64,000 bases of DNA. Origin: Eleginops maclovinus (Eukaryota > Chordata > Actinopteri > Perciformes > Eleginopidae). The notes under the pieces are model-generated. The model saw only the letters and a list, made by a program, of their open reading frames with translations, was not told the DNA's origin and did no database searches. Positions 1 through 36,403 of the stretch are shown in pieces; positions within the stretch are counted from its first letter, which is position 1; each line of letters opens with the position of its first letter. The stretch lies in assembly GCF_036324505.1 (NCBI RefSeq), contig NC_086364.1:13794148-13858147 (forward strand), written 5' to 3'. The position numbers and the translations under genes were made by a program.

Positions 1-20978
<20,978 letters not shown>

Positions 20979-23900
20979 ACCTCCGTGAGGACACTACTGA
21001 AGGACTCCTTTGGAGGAAGGATACAAGCCCATGACTTTACCAACAAGACCATCCAGTCTGCGAAGACAACAAGGGTTTCTTGGGTATGCCTTGTGGACCC
21101 ATGGAAAAAAGATATCAGGGCTGTCTGAGGTTACACACTGGAGTCTATTGGCATCTAACCTCTTCTTGGAAGTGAAGGGCTTGTCAATAACTGGTTTAAC
21201 CTTTCATGAAGAATAGAAGAAAGTCTGGGAATCCCTGGACATAACAAAATTCAATATGTAAGGTTTTTATCATCTAACTAATCGCTTTTTAATGGAGCTA
21301 TGTGATAGAAAGCTTCAGACATGGTTTTAGGACTCATGTTTCTAGCTCCTATCATGTGTAACCAAAGGAGGGCTGAGAGTGCATTGAACTGTGAAAGTAT
21401 CATGAGGCTGAGTAGTCTCTGCGGACCAATTCTTAAAAAAGGAAGCCTTACCTAAGGGAATGGAAACAAAAATGAGGCATAGGGCTTTACCTAGTCCTCT
21501 TCATTCCAGGGAAGTTGAAAACATGTAAAGGATGTAAAGTTGATGTCTGTAAATATTTAGATTTTTTCCCAATCAAGCCATACACTTCAGTACCTCTCGC
21601 CTGTCTTAACTGTTCAGGTGTACATTGTATAGGTCAATTATTGTATTGTTGTCTGTTGTCTATATGTATATAAAAGGTATTTTATATAGGAGTTTATTGT
21701 ATATATGAGAGGTATCTTTCCATGTTTGCGATTGATTTATTTTTATATGGGTGTAGAAAACATTACGTTGTTTTTCCTTAGCTTTGGGAAGTCAAGATTG
21801 GAGATGTTAGTGTTGCACTGCATATGCCCTGCTGAGACAGACAGAGCACAAACAAAGACAGAAGGATTTATTCTATAACAGGACGAGACTCAATTTCTGA
21901 GAGAGAGGGGTCATCCTGTTTAAAAAAAAAATAGGTCAAGTGGCTTTTTCGTAAAAGTGTTCTGTTACTTTTCATTACTATTGTCATTTTAATAAAACGT
22001 TTTTATTTATGCACCTCTCAGTTGGTCATCATCACAAGGCAGATCCCACTGGACTGCAGTCACGGGTCAAAAATTATTTAAGATAAATGTTATGAGTATA
22101 ATATTTTGACACAATATTTGTGTGTGATGAGTGTCCTGGCATCACTATAATCATGTCCACACAAATCAATTTAGAACAAGGCCGGGTCTATTAGTGAAAA
22201 TGTGTGAAATTAACACATAGTTTGTCACATTATGACCTACAGAATACCAAAGTGTCTTTTTAATATCTTTATTTCCTTTATTTAAATTTAACATATGTCA
22301 AGCACCTGTATTGAACTCGAATCAGAAATCACTGGTAAATTATAGAATACTTGTCCTCCACTATGTACGTATATATTGGCTTTGCATTGTTACAATGGTT
22401 TCTTGCACATGTTCCTGCAGTTTTGTTTAGTGCAAACACGCAGCAAAATGCCACCTGGGAATGTGACGATGAAGGTTAAGGTACTGACAAAGTAAGATGT
22501 TGAGTACTGAGGATGTGTTGGAATTAGTCTTTTTTAGTTTCATCAGCCATCTGTGTCTATTTTGTACAGTGCACGCAAATACTCAATGCTAACTGTGAAG
22601 GACAATCAGATTCACAAAGCAATGGACATAGAGTAGGTTCACTCAATCTAAAAATTACTTATGTTTATTTAATTTGTGCCAAGTACATTTTGTCTATTTT
22701 TTGTCTTGTTTGATATGCAATCCTGAGTATTCTTTGTTGACAAAGTTTAATTTTGTTCGCCAACATTTTATTTATTGTCATTGTTGCTGTTTGTTCATGC
22801 CAAGAGCGCTTTATAAGAATGTGACATTGTTTTTGTTGATGTGATGTCGCATTTGCATTTCTTAAATAAAGCTGGTCTTGTAGAGGCCATCTAGTGAAAA
22901 GAAATAAAGCAACACTGGATCTTCTCATCCGGAAACCTCTGTGAATTAATTCTATTATTCTGTCTGTGTCCTCTTCATCTCACTGCACCTACCTTCTCCC
23001 ATCAACATATTTATGTTAAGCAGTTTTGTAATAACTAAGATATTGCCTTTGAAAGACAGAATCAAGTGTGTTTTGCTTTGTATCTAAATGGGACTTCTCG
23101 ACACAAAATTATACCAAAGACACTGTTTGTTTGAAGAAGAGACTAACCTAGTGCTAGTGCATTGGTACATTTTCCCACAAATGTCTAACAGGTTAATGTG
23201 TTGTTGTTGAGGAATAAAACCCTTAGTGTAATACTTTACGTCTTAACACAAATTCAGTAACTAGTTCAGACAGAGTACTTCCTACATGCATTAGCTGATC
23301 AGTACCATTTGTTTATCATGAACAGGCAGATGACTTAATAAGGAGTATTTTTGACTAACTTGCATTCGTTATTTTAATAACTTCTGCTGCCGATGCGGAT
23401 AAAGTTATAGATAACTCTCATCTATATCACACAGCTGATTTCTCGGTCCACCTGTTCTGGTTTCACATAGTAATGGCAGCTCTTTACTCGAAATGCATTA
23501 CGTGCATCAGATATCTTATTTATATGTTGAGCATGAGCTGGGCTCTGTTCTTTATACCCCTGAGGGAGTTTTAATGTGCTCCCTTTAGAATTTTAAGGCG
23601 AAGTACAAGACCCTTTTCTGACAAATTATTTTATGTGTTGCGATAAATCTTTTGATGTAAGTGTCTCTGGCTGAACTAAGTTTATGTGAGATTTGAGTTC
23701 TTTAGTAAATAGAGACAGAGCTGTCACAGCATCAAATAAAGCCTACTGGGTTTAGCTGCCAAGCTGTGTAAATATGATGATGACTGATTCAGAGATAGAT
23801 GTGAACCTTTGTGATTCATGTGCCTGTTTTTATTTTATTTTTTAATTAAATTAACTGGTTCTTTTAGGTGTGTATGTAGGGTGAAAGAGAAAGTCACCCA

Positions 23901-24180
23901 ATAGTTAAATAAAATAACAATTTTGCCGCAAGCCCCTGAACATATCTGTCAACATTGAGTGTGTTAATGTTTTAAAGAACTGTAAATTTGTAATTTCTGT
24001 ATTTGTGCTGCATTTTTTTTACAAATGTATTGTATAGGATCAAGATTTTTTTATAGGTATAAAAATAAATACCATTACAAAGAAATGTAGCAATTTATTT
24101 ACATTAAATATTTGTTTCTGATCAAAATAAAACGGGATCTATAGATATATGCGTTCTTCCCATCACTTAAATAAAGAATA
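20979..24180 (+). other. bahcc1: bahcc1 3' UTR and downstream AT-rich sequence
   Basis: Nothing coding is visible after the stop. Candidate polyadenylation hexamers AATAAA occur at 21991, 22865 and 22903, with later ones near 23735, 24125 and 24168. The pair at 22865/22903 follows long AT-rich UTR-like sequence and is a plausible main end. The later sites would give a UTR of more than 3 kb. The exact end cannot be fixed from sequence alone. Confidence 0.5.
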
Positions 24181-24194
24181 GGATGTAAAGGAGG

Positions 24195-24208
24195 GCGCTA
24201 TCTAGTGG
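24195..24208 (-). promoter_or_regulatory. CTCF-like core motif (13/14)
   Basis: The reverse strand reads CCACTAGATAGCGC, one mismatch from the published vertebrate core CCASYAGRKGGCRS. It lies just beyond the candidate bahcc1 polyadenylation signals. This is a motif match only. Confidence 0.3.
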
Positions 24209-25271
24209 AGAAATAAGAATACTACATTTCATATTCTTCTTCTTTTAGACCGAAAACTGCTTATTTGTGTAGTTTCACTTAAACTTTGTCCAGAATTGTT
24301 CACAAAATGCCAGTTGCAATATAAACATCCTCCATTCACAGCCTGGAGCAGAAGGTAAATGCCTCTTTCACACAACATCATCCCTTACCTACAGCTTTGG
24401 CGCATTCGCATACAGGCTCATCAGCTTTGACGAAACCAATCTCTGTAACCTGAATCACTGAACAAACCACTGGCTGTGCCTAAAGGAGACACAATATGGG
24501 TCAGTGACCTTTCTCTGCAGGCCCAGGGGTGTTTTTGTCCTGCATGGAGTCAGAGTGCCACCCCCTCCCCCTCCTCCCCCTAATGCCCAGACAGGGGCTA
24601 ATGGGCACATCAGTCATCTCCAACAGCAGCCCAGTGAACACAAACAGCTCTGTTTACTACCACAACCTTTTCTGTTGACTATGGCCACTGCCCCGTGTCC
24701 GAGCCGTGGTCCTTCCTGCACCATCAGCAAGGAGGTAGGAGGGACTCACCACTGGAGCTGAAGATAAGGTTAAGGGTGGGTGTACAGGGGGCTTAAGGTT
24801 AATTTCATGTTTTGAGAAGGTGTTGCTTCGTTACACCCCTTTACTAAGAGATAGTAGAATATAATATTCATCAGGGATCTAATGAGACAATTTAAAGTGT
24901 AGTGGAAATATTTTGACCAATTACATGCTTTGAATTAAGCCAAACTCAACATACATTCAGTTTGCATGGGAACAATAAGGTCACCAAAACAGGTAAATGC
25001 CCCACATTTTTTTATTGTTTTCCTCATTGCGACCAGATTTTTTAAGTCTACAACCTGGATTCTGTTACCTCACACTCGACAGACTGCTCTGCCTGTCTTA
25101 CTTTTCAGTGCCTCTCTGGTTCAGCTCGCTCAGCATCCAGACTGTGTTGCTCAGTGTCAACAGGAGGAATGCCTTCCTGCACAAATATCTACACCTCATA
25201 AATGTCTCGCCCTCTGCTCGACCCTGTCTGGCCTCTGACTGTGAGGGGGTTGTTCAGGGGACAGACAGACT

Positions 25272-25272
<1 letters not shown>

Positions 25273-25330
<58 letters not shown>
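25273..25330. repeat. (GT)n microsatellite, about 58 bp
   Basis: Uninterrupted GT dinucleotides in intergenic DNA. Confidence 0.97.
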
Positions 25331-25332
<2 letters not shown>

Positions 25333-28300
25333 CAGGAGGGTTGAGGTGAGGCCTTGGGTCTTAACAAGGTGCTGGGAGAAGAGAGAAGGACAAACAGATC
25401 ATTCAGACGCTGACTGCTGCTTCTCCTCAAAGGGCAGTTAAACCCAAAAGATCGTTTTTGAGAATATCAATTATGGAGCCGTTATGGCCAATGCATAATA
25501 CCTCAACTATACTGCATGCAGGACTAACACAGAGGCTTTCAAGCATTTCCTTTATGGAGGAAAGCAGAATTGCTGCCTCGGCGTGAAAAACTCTTTGATG
25601 GTTACATTTGGGTTCATACAAATATTGCAGAATGGGGCTTTCAGATAAGTCCGAAATGTCATGTTTAAGTGAAAATTAAAATGTCTAAATGCAGTTGGAA
25701 AATATTTGGGTGCATTTGATGCTAAGTAAGACCTCCCTCATGTTGTCCTCCCTCCCTAACTACTGTTAGCAAATGCCTACACTTCCTCATAGGGATACAT
25801 TGAACTAATACATACTCCAGTGTTGTATAGACACATATGCCAACACACTAACTGTGCTGTGTGTTGCTTGCCATGGCCCAGATCCAGCCATGCCACCCCT
25901 AATCCAATTCTCTGTTGCTCATTATTGGTGGCTTGTAAAGATTCTGTATCAGCCATGCTAAAAGAGCTTTTCACGGTATTACATGGGATTACGGTTGCTC
26001 CTCGCTACATATGTTGCTCAAAAACTCTGATGTAATATTGCCTCCCTGTTTACATGGCCCTGACAGCATAACAAATAAATGACTCAATATCATAGTCTTT
26101 TTGCCCCCGTTGTTTGAGGCTTAAACTGTGTCTTGTCATCTTTTATACAAAAACAAAATACACTTTTCCATACTTTCCTTCTGTTGTGTGATACAGCTGT
26201 TGTGTTTCCATGACTAAATAAACATGGAAAACAAAAATAAAGGAGATGTTCAGAAAGCTGAAATCACTGGCAAGTATACATTTAAGGAGGATTGTCCACT
26301 TGCGCGTAATTTCCCCATGAGAGTTTAAGTTTAAAGAAAAAAACTGATTTAAAAGTCACACCATCTCCAACTATCCCGGATACGTATATGAACAGCATGG
26401 CAGCAATCAGAGAATACTGCGTAATCAGGGGATTGTTTCAGTTTAAAAGGCACTCAAAATCCAAATGTCTTATTTGCAGCAACCTTAATTGCGTACAAAC
26501 CTAACTGAGCCTGTCTGCAGTCAGTCAGGGGGGGATGGCTGTAACTTGTTCCTCCAATTTCCCCTCTCCCAACACCAGTATTAATCTAGGGCTGATCTCA
26601 CATGTATGGGTGTCTTTCCTTTGTTTAAAATGATACTTTGCCAACAGCCACCGTATTTCTCACTGTCCACAGTACTCTATTGACCCAGCAGCAGGAAAAG
26701 CTACAGCCTGTCATAAAAGGGGTCAGGCCCCTTCTCGTTCTATCCCAGTTGTAAGTGCAGGACAGCTGGAAACGCTCTTCATCTCATAAATTACAAAGAA
26801 AGGCTTCTGCTCCCCTTAGGAAGGAGATCAGCTATGAGCTCAATTAATCACTCATAACCAAAATCTAATCAAATTAAGACTTCAAATTCTTGACTCAACT
26901 CTTATTATTATCCACCTCATCAAAGTAAAACTATTAAGGCCAGGTATTGAATGGGAACCTGAGGCTGGAGAAGAGCATCACTGTTTCCTTTTCCCCCCAT
27001 AACACCCCCCTTTCTTTCCACACCCTCCTGTGTAGTGGTGTTTGTGCATTCCTGTGTCGACAACCTCTCCGTCTAGTTCTCTGGGGTGTTTACCCCCTTT
27101 CACGGTAGCAGCTCCCGCCATCCCATCTCTGTTTACATTGCTCTTCTCCTCTATTTACTCTGTGCTCCAGCTCCCTGGTGCACGGCGCTCCAAACAGCTG
27201 TTCCATTATGGGGAGAGCAGGCACTTCAACCACACAGTGCTGCCACACAGCTCTCTCCGACAGCCCACCATGGGTGCTACCATGATCACTGCCTGGCTCC
27301 GCTGACACGCCTGCCATTGTGGCCATAAAGCTCAGTCTCCTTTAATGCCACAGTGGCTTCTGGGCATAGAGTCAGCCGGAGCAACTGTCAGAGATTGTCT
27401 TCAAACCGCAAGACAATTTTGCCAACTTCAGCTTTTGATTAAGTGTGTCTGTACGGGATGCAGTTCTGCGGTGATTTAAACAAGCAGCAATTATATCCAG
27501 ATGATCTAGAATAAACGGCCACAAACATCTTTACACTGAAACAGGGCTTTTATAGTTTGTCACTACAAATCATTCTGCATTTTTACCATTTCGGCACATT
27601 TTCTGTAAGTACCCCATATAAATCTTGCGTCTACATGACATCATCCATAGGTCCATTATCTCACAGAGCATGATGGTCCTTCCTCTGAAACGCTTTGCCT
27701 GGCTTGCTGTCAGGGAAAGAAAGACGAGTGTCTTACCGTCTTTGGATCATACTATACCATGAATCTTGAGTGAATTATTTTTACCCTTTGCATGTTCTTT
27801 TTCCTGCCGGTGTGCACAGCTGGTGCTGAGTCAGGAGGGATGAAACCTGGAAGAAAGGCCACCAAGCATCCCCATGCTCCCAATAGACCGCTGCAGGGCC
27901 CTGTGGATATAGGGGCAGGAGGCCCTCCATTTATCACAATACAATAGCTACCGCTCGAGGCCAATACAGTAGGTGCCTGTCTGTGTCTTTACGTTCCTTC
28001 ACGTGCATACAAGTGCTAATATGTGCATCAGTGTACCTTATCGTGTGCCTGGGCGCATGATAAGAGGTGTTTCATACAGCATAGCACACAGTATTTCCTT
28101 AAATATGAATAATTATCAACCTTAGTAATACGGTAAAAGTCACATATTTAAAGAACTAGTGAAGTCTTACAATGTGCAATTCTGACTTGAGGTATATGAA
28201 TAATAAAATGAGAAGTTCATGCTGCTATGGTATCAGACAAGCGAGTACAGTGATCATGGGGTTATAGATCCCACTCCCTTTTATGCTCCATTGTTTTTAT

Positions 28301-28895
28301 TTGAATGTTTTCAATCTGATAGTGCAGATGCAATTATTATTCCCACTACCCTGCATTTGTTCCTGCAGCAAATAAGTATATGGATATTTTTCAGCTGATT
28401 GCCAGTTTCTATTGTCCAATACCAATAATAATGGTGGATATTTGCATGGAAAAGTGACTTGTGACGCTAGTCAAACATCCAGATTGAATAATGCATTTAT
28501 TTGAATAAAAAGGAGGAAGCTGTTATATAAACATATATACTGTATATAATAAAAGAGGAAAATAAAAAAAAATAAAACATCTCCCACATTCTAGGATGCA
28601 GGTGGTCGAAAGAACTACAGTAATACGCTGATTTTATGTAGACATCTCACGTTGATGAAAACACTTGCATGCAGTAGTTTTAGCTCTACACACTCACTCA
28701 CTCACACACACAAACACATATATACACCAACACACACACTGACACACACACTTTTTTCCTATTTAGCTATGTAGTAGCTTTACCCACGATGAAAAGGGGG
28801 AAGGAATCTCAGCATGTATAATAGCACAAGTTGTTAGCATATTAGAGAGAGACATAAAGAGGGAGAGACAGACCATGAACTCATGCAGGCATGCC

Positions 28896-29020
<125 letters not shown>

Positions 29021-31988
29021 GTACCAGTCATAGCAGGATATAAAAGAATTATGCCCAGCTGCCAGGCGCCCAGTGCCGGTTGCCAGAGTCCTTAAACACA
29101 TCCATGTTCTGGATGGCTCCGCTCTCTTCTCCTTCTTGAATATATCTAGCACTTTAAAAATATACAATCTGCTTAGATACTAGGCATTCATAAGCTCCAT
29201 GACTGGCACTTGGACATCTTATCAACATGAGTTGAAGCCCCTTGGCAACTATGCTAGGCTTTGATCAGACATTTTTGAAACATATCTCATTTTCTTCAAA
29301 CAAATCCATTGGGGTTGGTGTGCTAAATTTGAAATGAGCTCAAAGCACTAAATGTACCTTATGTTAGCAGAAAACAGAAGCAAATACCTCTACAGTGTGT
29401 AAAATAAAGAGGTGAGAAGTCTGATAAACAAGAAAAAGGGTAAGAAAAAGAAGTAGAGAATATGTTAAAGAACAGTGAGGACAAAAAAAGGTGAGAGAAA
29501 TGTAGCCAGAGAGAGTAAAGGGAAGATCACAGCATGCATGGGCTGTAGTATGAGATCAACGGACAAACATATCTGCAACCTTGGCAGACACAAATCAGCA
29601 TCCATCCTCTGAATGGCTTGAGACAGTTACGTACAGAGAGACAATTTCACCTTGTATCTTCCCCTGAATTTTTGCCTTTCTCCCTGTCGGTGGGAGAGAA
29701 ACTGAAAGTGAGTGAGTAAAAGAAAGAGATAGAAAAGTCGGTCCCAGCGCATGCTGCGGAACAGTAAGGGAGAAAGTGAAAGAAAAAGAGAAAGAGAAAG
29801 ATGTAGACAAGAAAAAAAGAAACCTAAATGGACCAATTCAGCTGGCGGAGCCACACAGAGAATTCACCTGAGGGCAGTATCATGCCCTGTTTGTGTCTCC
29901 ATGGAGACGGGCCTCCTGAGTGTGCGCTTCTGTACACATTGACAGTCGTCCAGATAGCTGGTCCTGCTATTGATTTCAACACACTTTCCTCAACAGTTCA
30001 GGGGAATAAACGAGCCTGTGGTCAAATTCTCTGCTGCAACCGGATTGGTGTGGACCTCTGCAGAAGCTGCTGTGTGATCTTGTTAATGTTTAGATTGATT
30101 ACACATGTTGGTTGCAGTTGATCATTGACTATTTTAAGAGAAATTTCCCATGTGCACATTGCATTCCTCTGTTAAAGTCTAATAGGGCTTAAATCAGTCA
30201 TTCTTTCAGCTGCTAAAAGGCATTTGTCGTATAATATGTTTGAAAGACTTCCACCAACTGGGCTGAAGGCTTGATAAAATCTTACAGTCTGGTGCCTTGA
30301 GATGTTAGTATATATATAGAACAGGGCATATCAGTGTTGTATCCTGCACAGTTTCAAGCCCTGAAACAGTTGTCCTTAATGACAAGTCTTTTCTGTCATC
30401 TCACATTCTACTTCCCTCAATATCCTGACCATAGGAACCAGATCAGAGGCTCAGGATGCCCTTTATCTAGGGCATTTGGGCCAGTGTCCGCTTACAGTCC
30501 CCACTCTGAACACACGGCACATTATGGAAGTTTTAATAGGTGATCAGAGCAGCTGTTGCCGGCACCGCGATGATTTACTGTGGCTAAGAGAGAGCTTAAT
30601 GACTACAGAGGAAGACAGCTCTTAACCCTTTGATGTGCGCTGGATAATGTAATAGGATCAGGTAGCCCCCTGGGAAAGATGCATGCACCAACATGAGCAT
30701 ACACTAGCACCAACGCTTTAGGAATACAATTACACAGTCTAAAGGCTCCTTAGTAAGAGGGTGCTAACCCCATACTGCTATACAGTAGGAAAAAAACAAC
30801 ATATGGGTTTGGCTTGTGCCAATAGTCATTGCTTGTGACAGGCTTGTAAGGTCCATGCATGAACATATAAACACACACACAAACACACATCCACATACGT
30901 TTGTGTTGCTTGCTGACAGGTGGTGCATGCTCAAGGAAATACAAGCTTACCCAGCACAAACAGGCCCCGTAGGCTTAGCACATCAGCAGAGAGAAATTGG
31001 AGCACTTATGCAGAAGCTAGCACTATTCAGACCATGCGACATCCATCTCAAGGATCAAAGGGCACAAATTCTGTTTGTACCTTGAAGAAAACCAATATCA
31101 TTTATTTCAGTGTGTCCGACATCACCTCTGCGAAAAACAGGGATTGGTCTGCTCAAAATGGCATGAGCTGAGATGGATTAAACATCTGATGATTTATAAC
31201 TTTATCAAAATAAGACTACAAGGATAAAGCAATGATAGGTACTGTTAGGCTAAATCCAAATGTCAGCCGTTTATCTTGAAATCGGTGACAACGCTAACAT
31301 GATAATGCTATTTAATGTTTACCGACATCGTCATAGTTTAGAAGCTACAATTAGCTATTTAACAGTAAACATAAAGGACAGCTGAGACTGATCAGTTCAT
31401 AAATTTCAATGCAATCCATTCAATTACTCAAAACCCCAAATGTCAACCTCTAGGAACATGCATGCTCGCACACATGCATGGGAATAGAAATAGCCCACCA
31501 ACGTTTATGTGCAGTAATCATCGCTGTAAAAACAAAAAATCTCAGCCAACCTACTGTTTTGAACTCCAACATAAACCTCCAGCTCAGGCCCCATTAACCC
31601 ATCTAGCAATGATGGCTATATTGTCCACAAGCTCTCAGAGGCCAGCCAGGATGTAATCAAAAACAGACGGAATAATCAACAAAAATGCTCTCTATTCCGG
31701 TAAGGATGTCTCCCAAAAGCACATGAATTACATTGAAGCAGGCGCTGGGACTGTGAATGATGTTGGGCTACGGGCACCAGCCAAGTCACTGTCTCCCAAT
31801 GCCAAGTAAGGGGATGCCAGGCACTTCCTGCTGTAAACAATCTACCCACAGACAGAGAAAGAGGGGAGGAAACCTCTGAATGAGAAACAACAGGAGACGG
31901 GAGAAGTCCCAGTTGCTCAATGAAAATTTCTCCAATGAACGATTGTGTTCAATTTGTCAGACAAGCTACCGTAGTCTGTTTGAGGGGA

Positions 31989-32120
<132 letters not shown>

Positions 32121-34890
32121 GGACAAATGGCATCTCTCTGTGTGGATGAACACATAAAGTGCTCAGGGCTTATGGAGACAGACGTTGGATATACAGCTTG
32201 GCTGAGTTCAAACTAAATAATAAGGGCTCTCTCTCCTTTCCTCATTACTCTTTCCTCCAAAATATTGTCTAATTTATTTCCAACTGCTGGCCGGAGCAGT
32301 TGTATTGGTTCCATTAGATATCAGTGCTAATATTGACCTTACATGTCGCCATGAGTAGCTGTTATCTTGTTGACTTTGATCCCCGTAATGTCTGTGATTT
32401 TTTGCACTTTTTGGGATAATTTCAATTTTCTTACCCCTTGGCAACTATACTAACAATCCCACTGACAGTTTTTGCTGGGATTCGACACAAACTTGCTCCT
32501 CCGACCCTCTTAAAATGAACTTGGGACAAACTGGAGCTTTCGAATCATCATGGGGAGGGTTATAGTGCATAGACTGTATCACTAGCTCACAGTATTTATT
32601 CACTTGTGTAAATCAATCTCTTTTACTGTCTCTGCGTGTGGGAATGCAGTAAAAAGTGAGAGAGTCAAAATGCAGTGTGACGTACGTCTGGCTCTTGCAG
32701 GATGGCAGAGCTTGTATATAAACCTCTCGATGAACAGACCAACATGTGGAGACGCTGGGACATATGTGTTTGCACATAAATTATCGTGTATGCATGCACA
32801 CGCACGCACAGGCAACAAACAAAGAACACACACAAGAATGATGAGTGTTAGCCACGCATGCAGGCTCACATCCCCTCAGACATTAGCTCACACACAACAA
32901 ACACATACCTTTAATTGTAATTCACATGATCATTTTCAATACAAAAGAGACTGAGGCCTCATATTAGCCCTGATGTCAGAGCTGGTGAGCAAAGGATAAC
33001 ATTAACATGAACGTCCTGTTCCTTAAAGCACCCTGTCTGCATCAAAACAAGAGCCCAGTCAGTACACAGCTGTACGCAGTGTGCGACAGTCTGCAGTTCA
33101 ATCAATAAGAGAACTGCTTTTATTGCTTACCTATTTACACACCGCTTTCACTGAGAGTTGAGTTATCTTTGTCAATAATGTATTGCACTGACAGCGATGT
33201 AACCTCCAATTAAGTTATACCACCTTCTTTCTCTGCATGACCAGTGCTCGTTTTCACTCCTCGGAGAATAAGGACAGGGGGGAGGGGTGGTTTAACAAGT
33301 TTGGCTCACTCTAAAAACAAATGACAGCCTACAAAACAAATGTGGCATTACAATGGAGAATTAAAAGGCTTGACATTTACCAAGGCTCATTTATATGGCT
33401 GCCCATACTTAGCTCATTGGCAGCCCCTATTACACAGGGTAGAGCAGGAGTGAGATGCTGGGCCGGGCAAACAGTGGGGTGAGCCATTTATGGCCTATGG
33501 AAGGACGGTCTTGTAGATGAATGAACACCTGGATTAATGGGGTCAGTGAGCGCCAAGCTGCTGAGGAAGGAGAATCCCAGCCAAGGCAGCCATTTTATAT
33601 TTTACTTATACTGCATGTCTCATGGACCGTTTTCCTCTGCTGGTTTCAGGGGGGTAGCAGGTCCCACAGGGGCACAATGGAGCAAAGAAAGGACATGTTT
33701 GGACATGTACTGTATATAGCACATGAGTAGTGAGGGTGCTAGTTATACAGTTGTGATTTTATAAAGCCATTTCAAGGACAAAACCCAATAGGTTATGCTG
33801 GTTTACAATCATTTCTACAATCGTGACAAAATGTTATAGTTTTGAATCAAAAATGTGTGTTTAAGATTATTCATGGAGAAGAGATTAACTGTCTTCAAAT
33901 CCACATAACTTTCTGTGATGCCATTCTTTTGATTACATTTGAATGTCTGTTGGAAGTAACTTGGGCTCAATTCACACCTGGCAACCTTGACTCCTCTCTG
34001 AAAGTGCTTTACAATGCAAGCTAAACAGGAAGGATGCTGGCCCTTTAAATGGAGCTCTGGGTGCTTGGCAGGCTAATAGAAGCAGTGTAAAGGTGATAGT
34101 GGATGGCAACCTGAAAAATGGTCTTATCTGAAAAGGTCCAGGACAGTTATAAATGAAATAATCGCACTGGGCACATTAATCCATGTTCATACCCTAGGGG
34201 GAAACCTCCATTCACCATTTGATCTGTGTGTGAGTGTATGTATACAGTCGGGGTATGTGTGTCTCAGTGACCAATAATCCCCCCCCCCCTTCGATCATTC
34301 TCTTTTAGGTTTCATTATTCTCTTTAACTTGCTTTTACCCAGGAACTCTTTCAGGGGAAACAGAGGGAGAAGTACGAAAAAGACAGGAGAACAACCAAAA
34401 AAAGGGCAGGACAGAAAGTAAATACATTTAAGTCACAATATGCAATTTGGCATGACCACTGGAGTTTAAATGAAGTGCAGTTCTTGCTCATTATGTTCCC
34501 TGAGTTAGGGAGAGTTGGGGCATCTCATGGACAGGAGAGAGACAGTCCTCTTTCATTGAAGATTATTTCTGTCATGAGAAATATATTAGTATATTAGCAA
34601 CAGTTTGCTGATTTAAAGATTCCAAGCAGTTCATCCCTTCACCCCAGCACCATTCACATGATTTTGTATCTTCCCGATAATTCAGGCGACACTTTCTTTT
34701 TTTATCATTTCATTTGGGAAAAAAACTGCAGTAAAAAATTACAAACTAAACTACTATAGGTTTAACAGTGTCACCATGTATTTCTATGAGGAAGATAGAT
34801 AAAATGAGAAATGCCATCTAGTCAAGGGAATCCCTTGATCACAGGAATTCAAATTTGTGAGAGAAAACAAACTACAACTCATAGTCAACA

Positions 34891-34904
34891 CCGCCATCTA
34901 CTGG
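34891..34904 (-). promoter_or_regulatory. CTCF-like core motif (14/14)
   Basis: The reverse strand reads CCAGTAGATGGCGG, a full match to CCASYAGRKGGCRS. It lies about 2.8 kb upstream of the fscn2 start codon. Motif match only; such cores also occur in dispersed fish repeats. Confidence 0.42.
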
Positions 34905-35622
34905 TCATAAATCCTGTGTGCCAACCACTGAACCACTTCTATGTGTGTGCACAGAACTGCTACGTTGATTGAAAAGCAGGGCCATGTCACAAAATACATA
35001 ATTGTGTTTCAAAAGTCCTCCAAAAACAAATTTCATTTATAAAAAGGGACCCAATGTTTCATAATGTGTCTGTACAAATCGGAGTTTTGTTTTTCAATCT
35101 ACTTTGATATAACAATAGCACACAAACTCTAAGCCTTTCAAAGCTAGTGATACCCTTTAGGAAAAATGGTCATGGTTGGCAAACAAAGGGGTTCTACGAC
35201 AAAAATAATATTGCACTTTTGGCTTTTCCAAGACTTGACAAAAGCCCATGCACAGCAAAAGCAATTTTAAAATGTGTTTATGACCAGTAAATTGGCTTTA
35301 AAATGTACACTTGCATAGTGCGTCTTCAGAAAATCCGTTATCACATTTCCTCTGGTAGGCCTACATCAAGTAGCTCAGAAAGTATAAATGATCTACTGCC
35401 ACCATGGCATACACTACAAAGATACACAACACTATTCGAAACGTTATCAACACCTTCGTGTTACTATCTCAATATGAAAACAAAGTTATGTTTATAGATG
35501 AATGGATAAATGGATTTAGGATTAGAGTACCTAAATGTATATCTGAAACTGCGATGGTTACTTGTCCTTTGATGAAGGAAACCAATAGTGTGTGTGCTGT
35601 TAGATTAGAGTACATGGCAACG

Positions 35623-35636
35623 CTGCCACCTAGTGA
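35623..35636 (-). promoter_or_regulatory. CTCF-like core motif (13/14)
   Basis: The reverse strand reads TCACTAGGTGGCAG, with one mismatch at the first base. Same orientation as the site at 34891. Confidence 0.38.
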
Positions 35637-36389
35637 ACACAGGCTGAAAACAGCCAAAAATGTTGAGACTATTTGTGAAAGATTTAATTGGGTAAATGTG
35701 AAAACTTTTTAATCACAATTCAAGGCAAGTAAAAGCAGAACAACCATTGCTTTGGTCAAGTTTGATTAAAAAAAACAAAAAAAAAAACATTATTGAGTTT
35801 AAATAAATACAGTGCTCAAGCAGGTAGCTTCAAGGAAATAAAAGCTAATGCAACCAACATTAGGCCTGCCTGAAGCTTGAAAATGTATGTTGTTGGTAAT
35901 ATTGGTTTGATGGTGAAAGTAAGCCCAGATCTCCATTTAATCTTCTCTTATGCTCCCTTTTTAATTCTGCTCACTGACCTTTTTTTTTTTTAACACTTTT
36001 AGTATATACAAACAAAGGCACTATAAATGCCATTGTGGAAAGATTCTCCATATGAGTGATTATCCCCGTGGCTCCAATCTTATCTTTGCACAGCTCGGCA
36101 ATCACAGCTCTAATCAGACTATTTGTTTTTAGAAAGAAAAACCCCAACAATTACAACCTCAGATAAGTGTGATTGGATGAAGTTTCTGAAGCTATTCAAA
36201 CCATGTGACAAGCACCTCTGATGAAGCATATAGAAAATAAACTGGCATTCCAAAAACATCGACTCAATGCCCTTTACACTGTGTGACCTCAATAACAGTA
36301 ACACTGTCCTTAAGCTATAACACAAATCAATGTCTCACAAAGCTGTGGGTTTTTACAACCTTTGTCTTTAGATTAACATTAGAGAGTAA

Positions 36390-36403
36390 ACCCCCTCTAG
36401 TGG
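36390..36403 (-). promoter_or_regulatory. CTCF-like core motif (13/14)
   Basis: The reverse strand reads CCACTAGAGGGGGT, with one mismatch in the GGC core, so it is weaker than its neighbours. It is the third reverse-oriented site within 1.5 kb upstream of fscn2. Confidence 0.28.

Noticed and set aside
22886..22899. Additional CTCF-like 14-mer near the bahcc1 3' end, and a similar one at 58213
   Set aside because: Only 12 of 14 positions match. Too weak to list as sites.
24504..24761. Pro-rich open frame downstream of bahcc1
   Set aside because: No initiation context, partner exons or known domain. Proline runs come from a short CCCCCT repeat.
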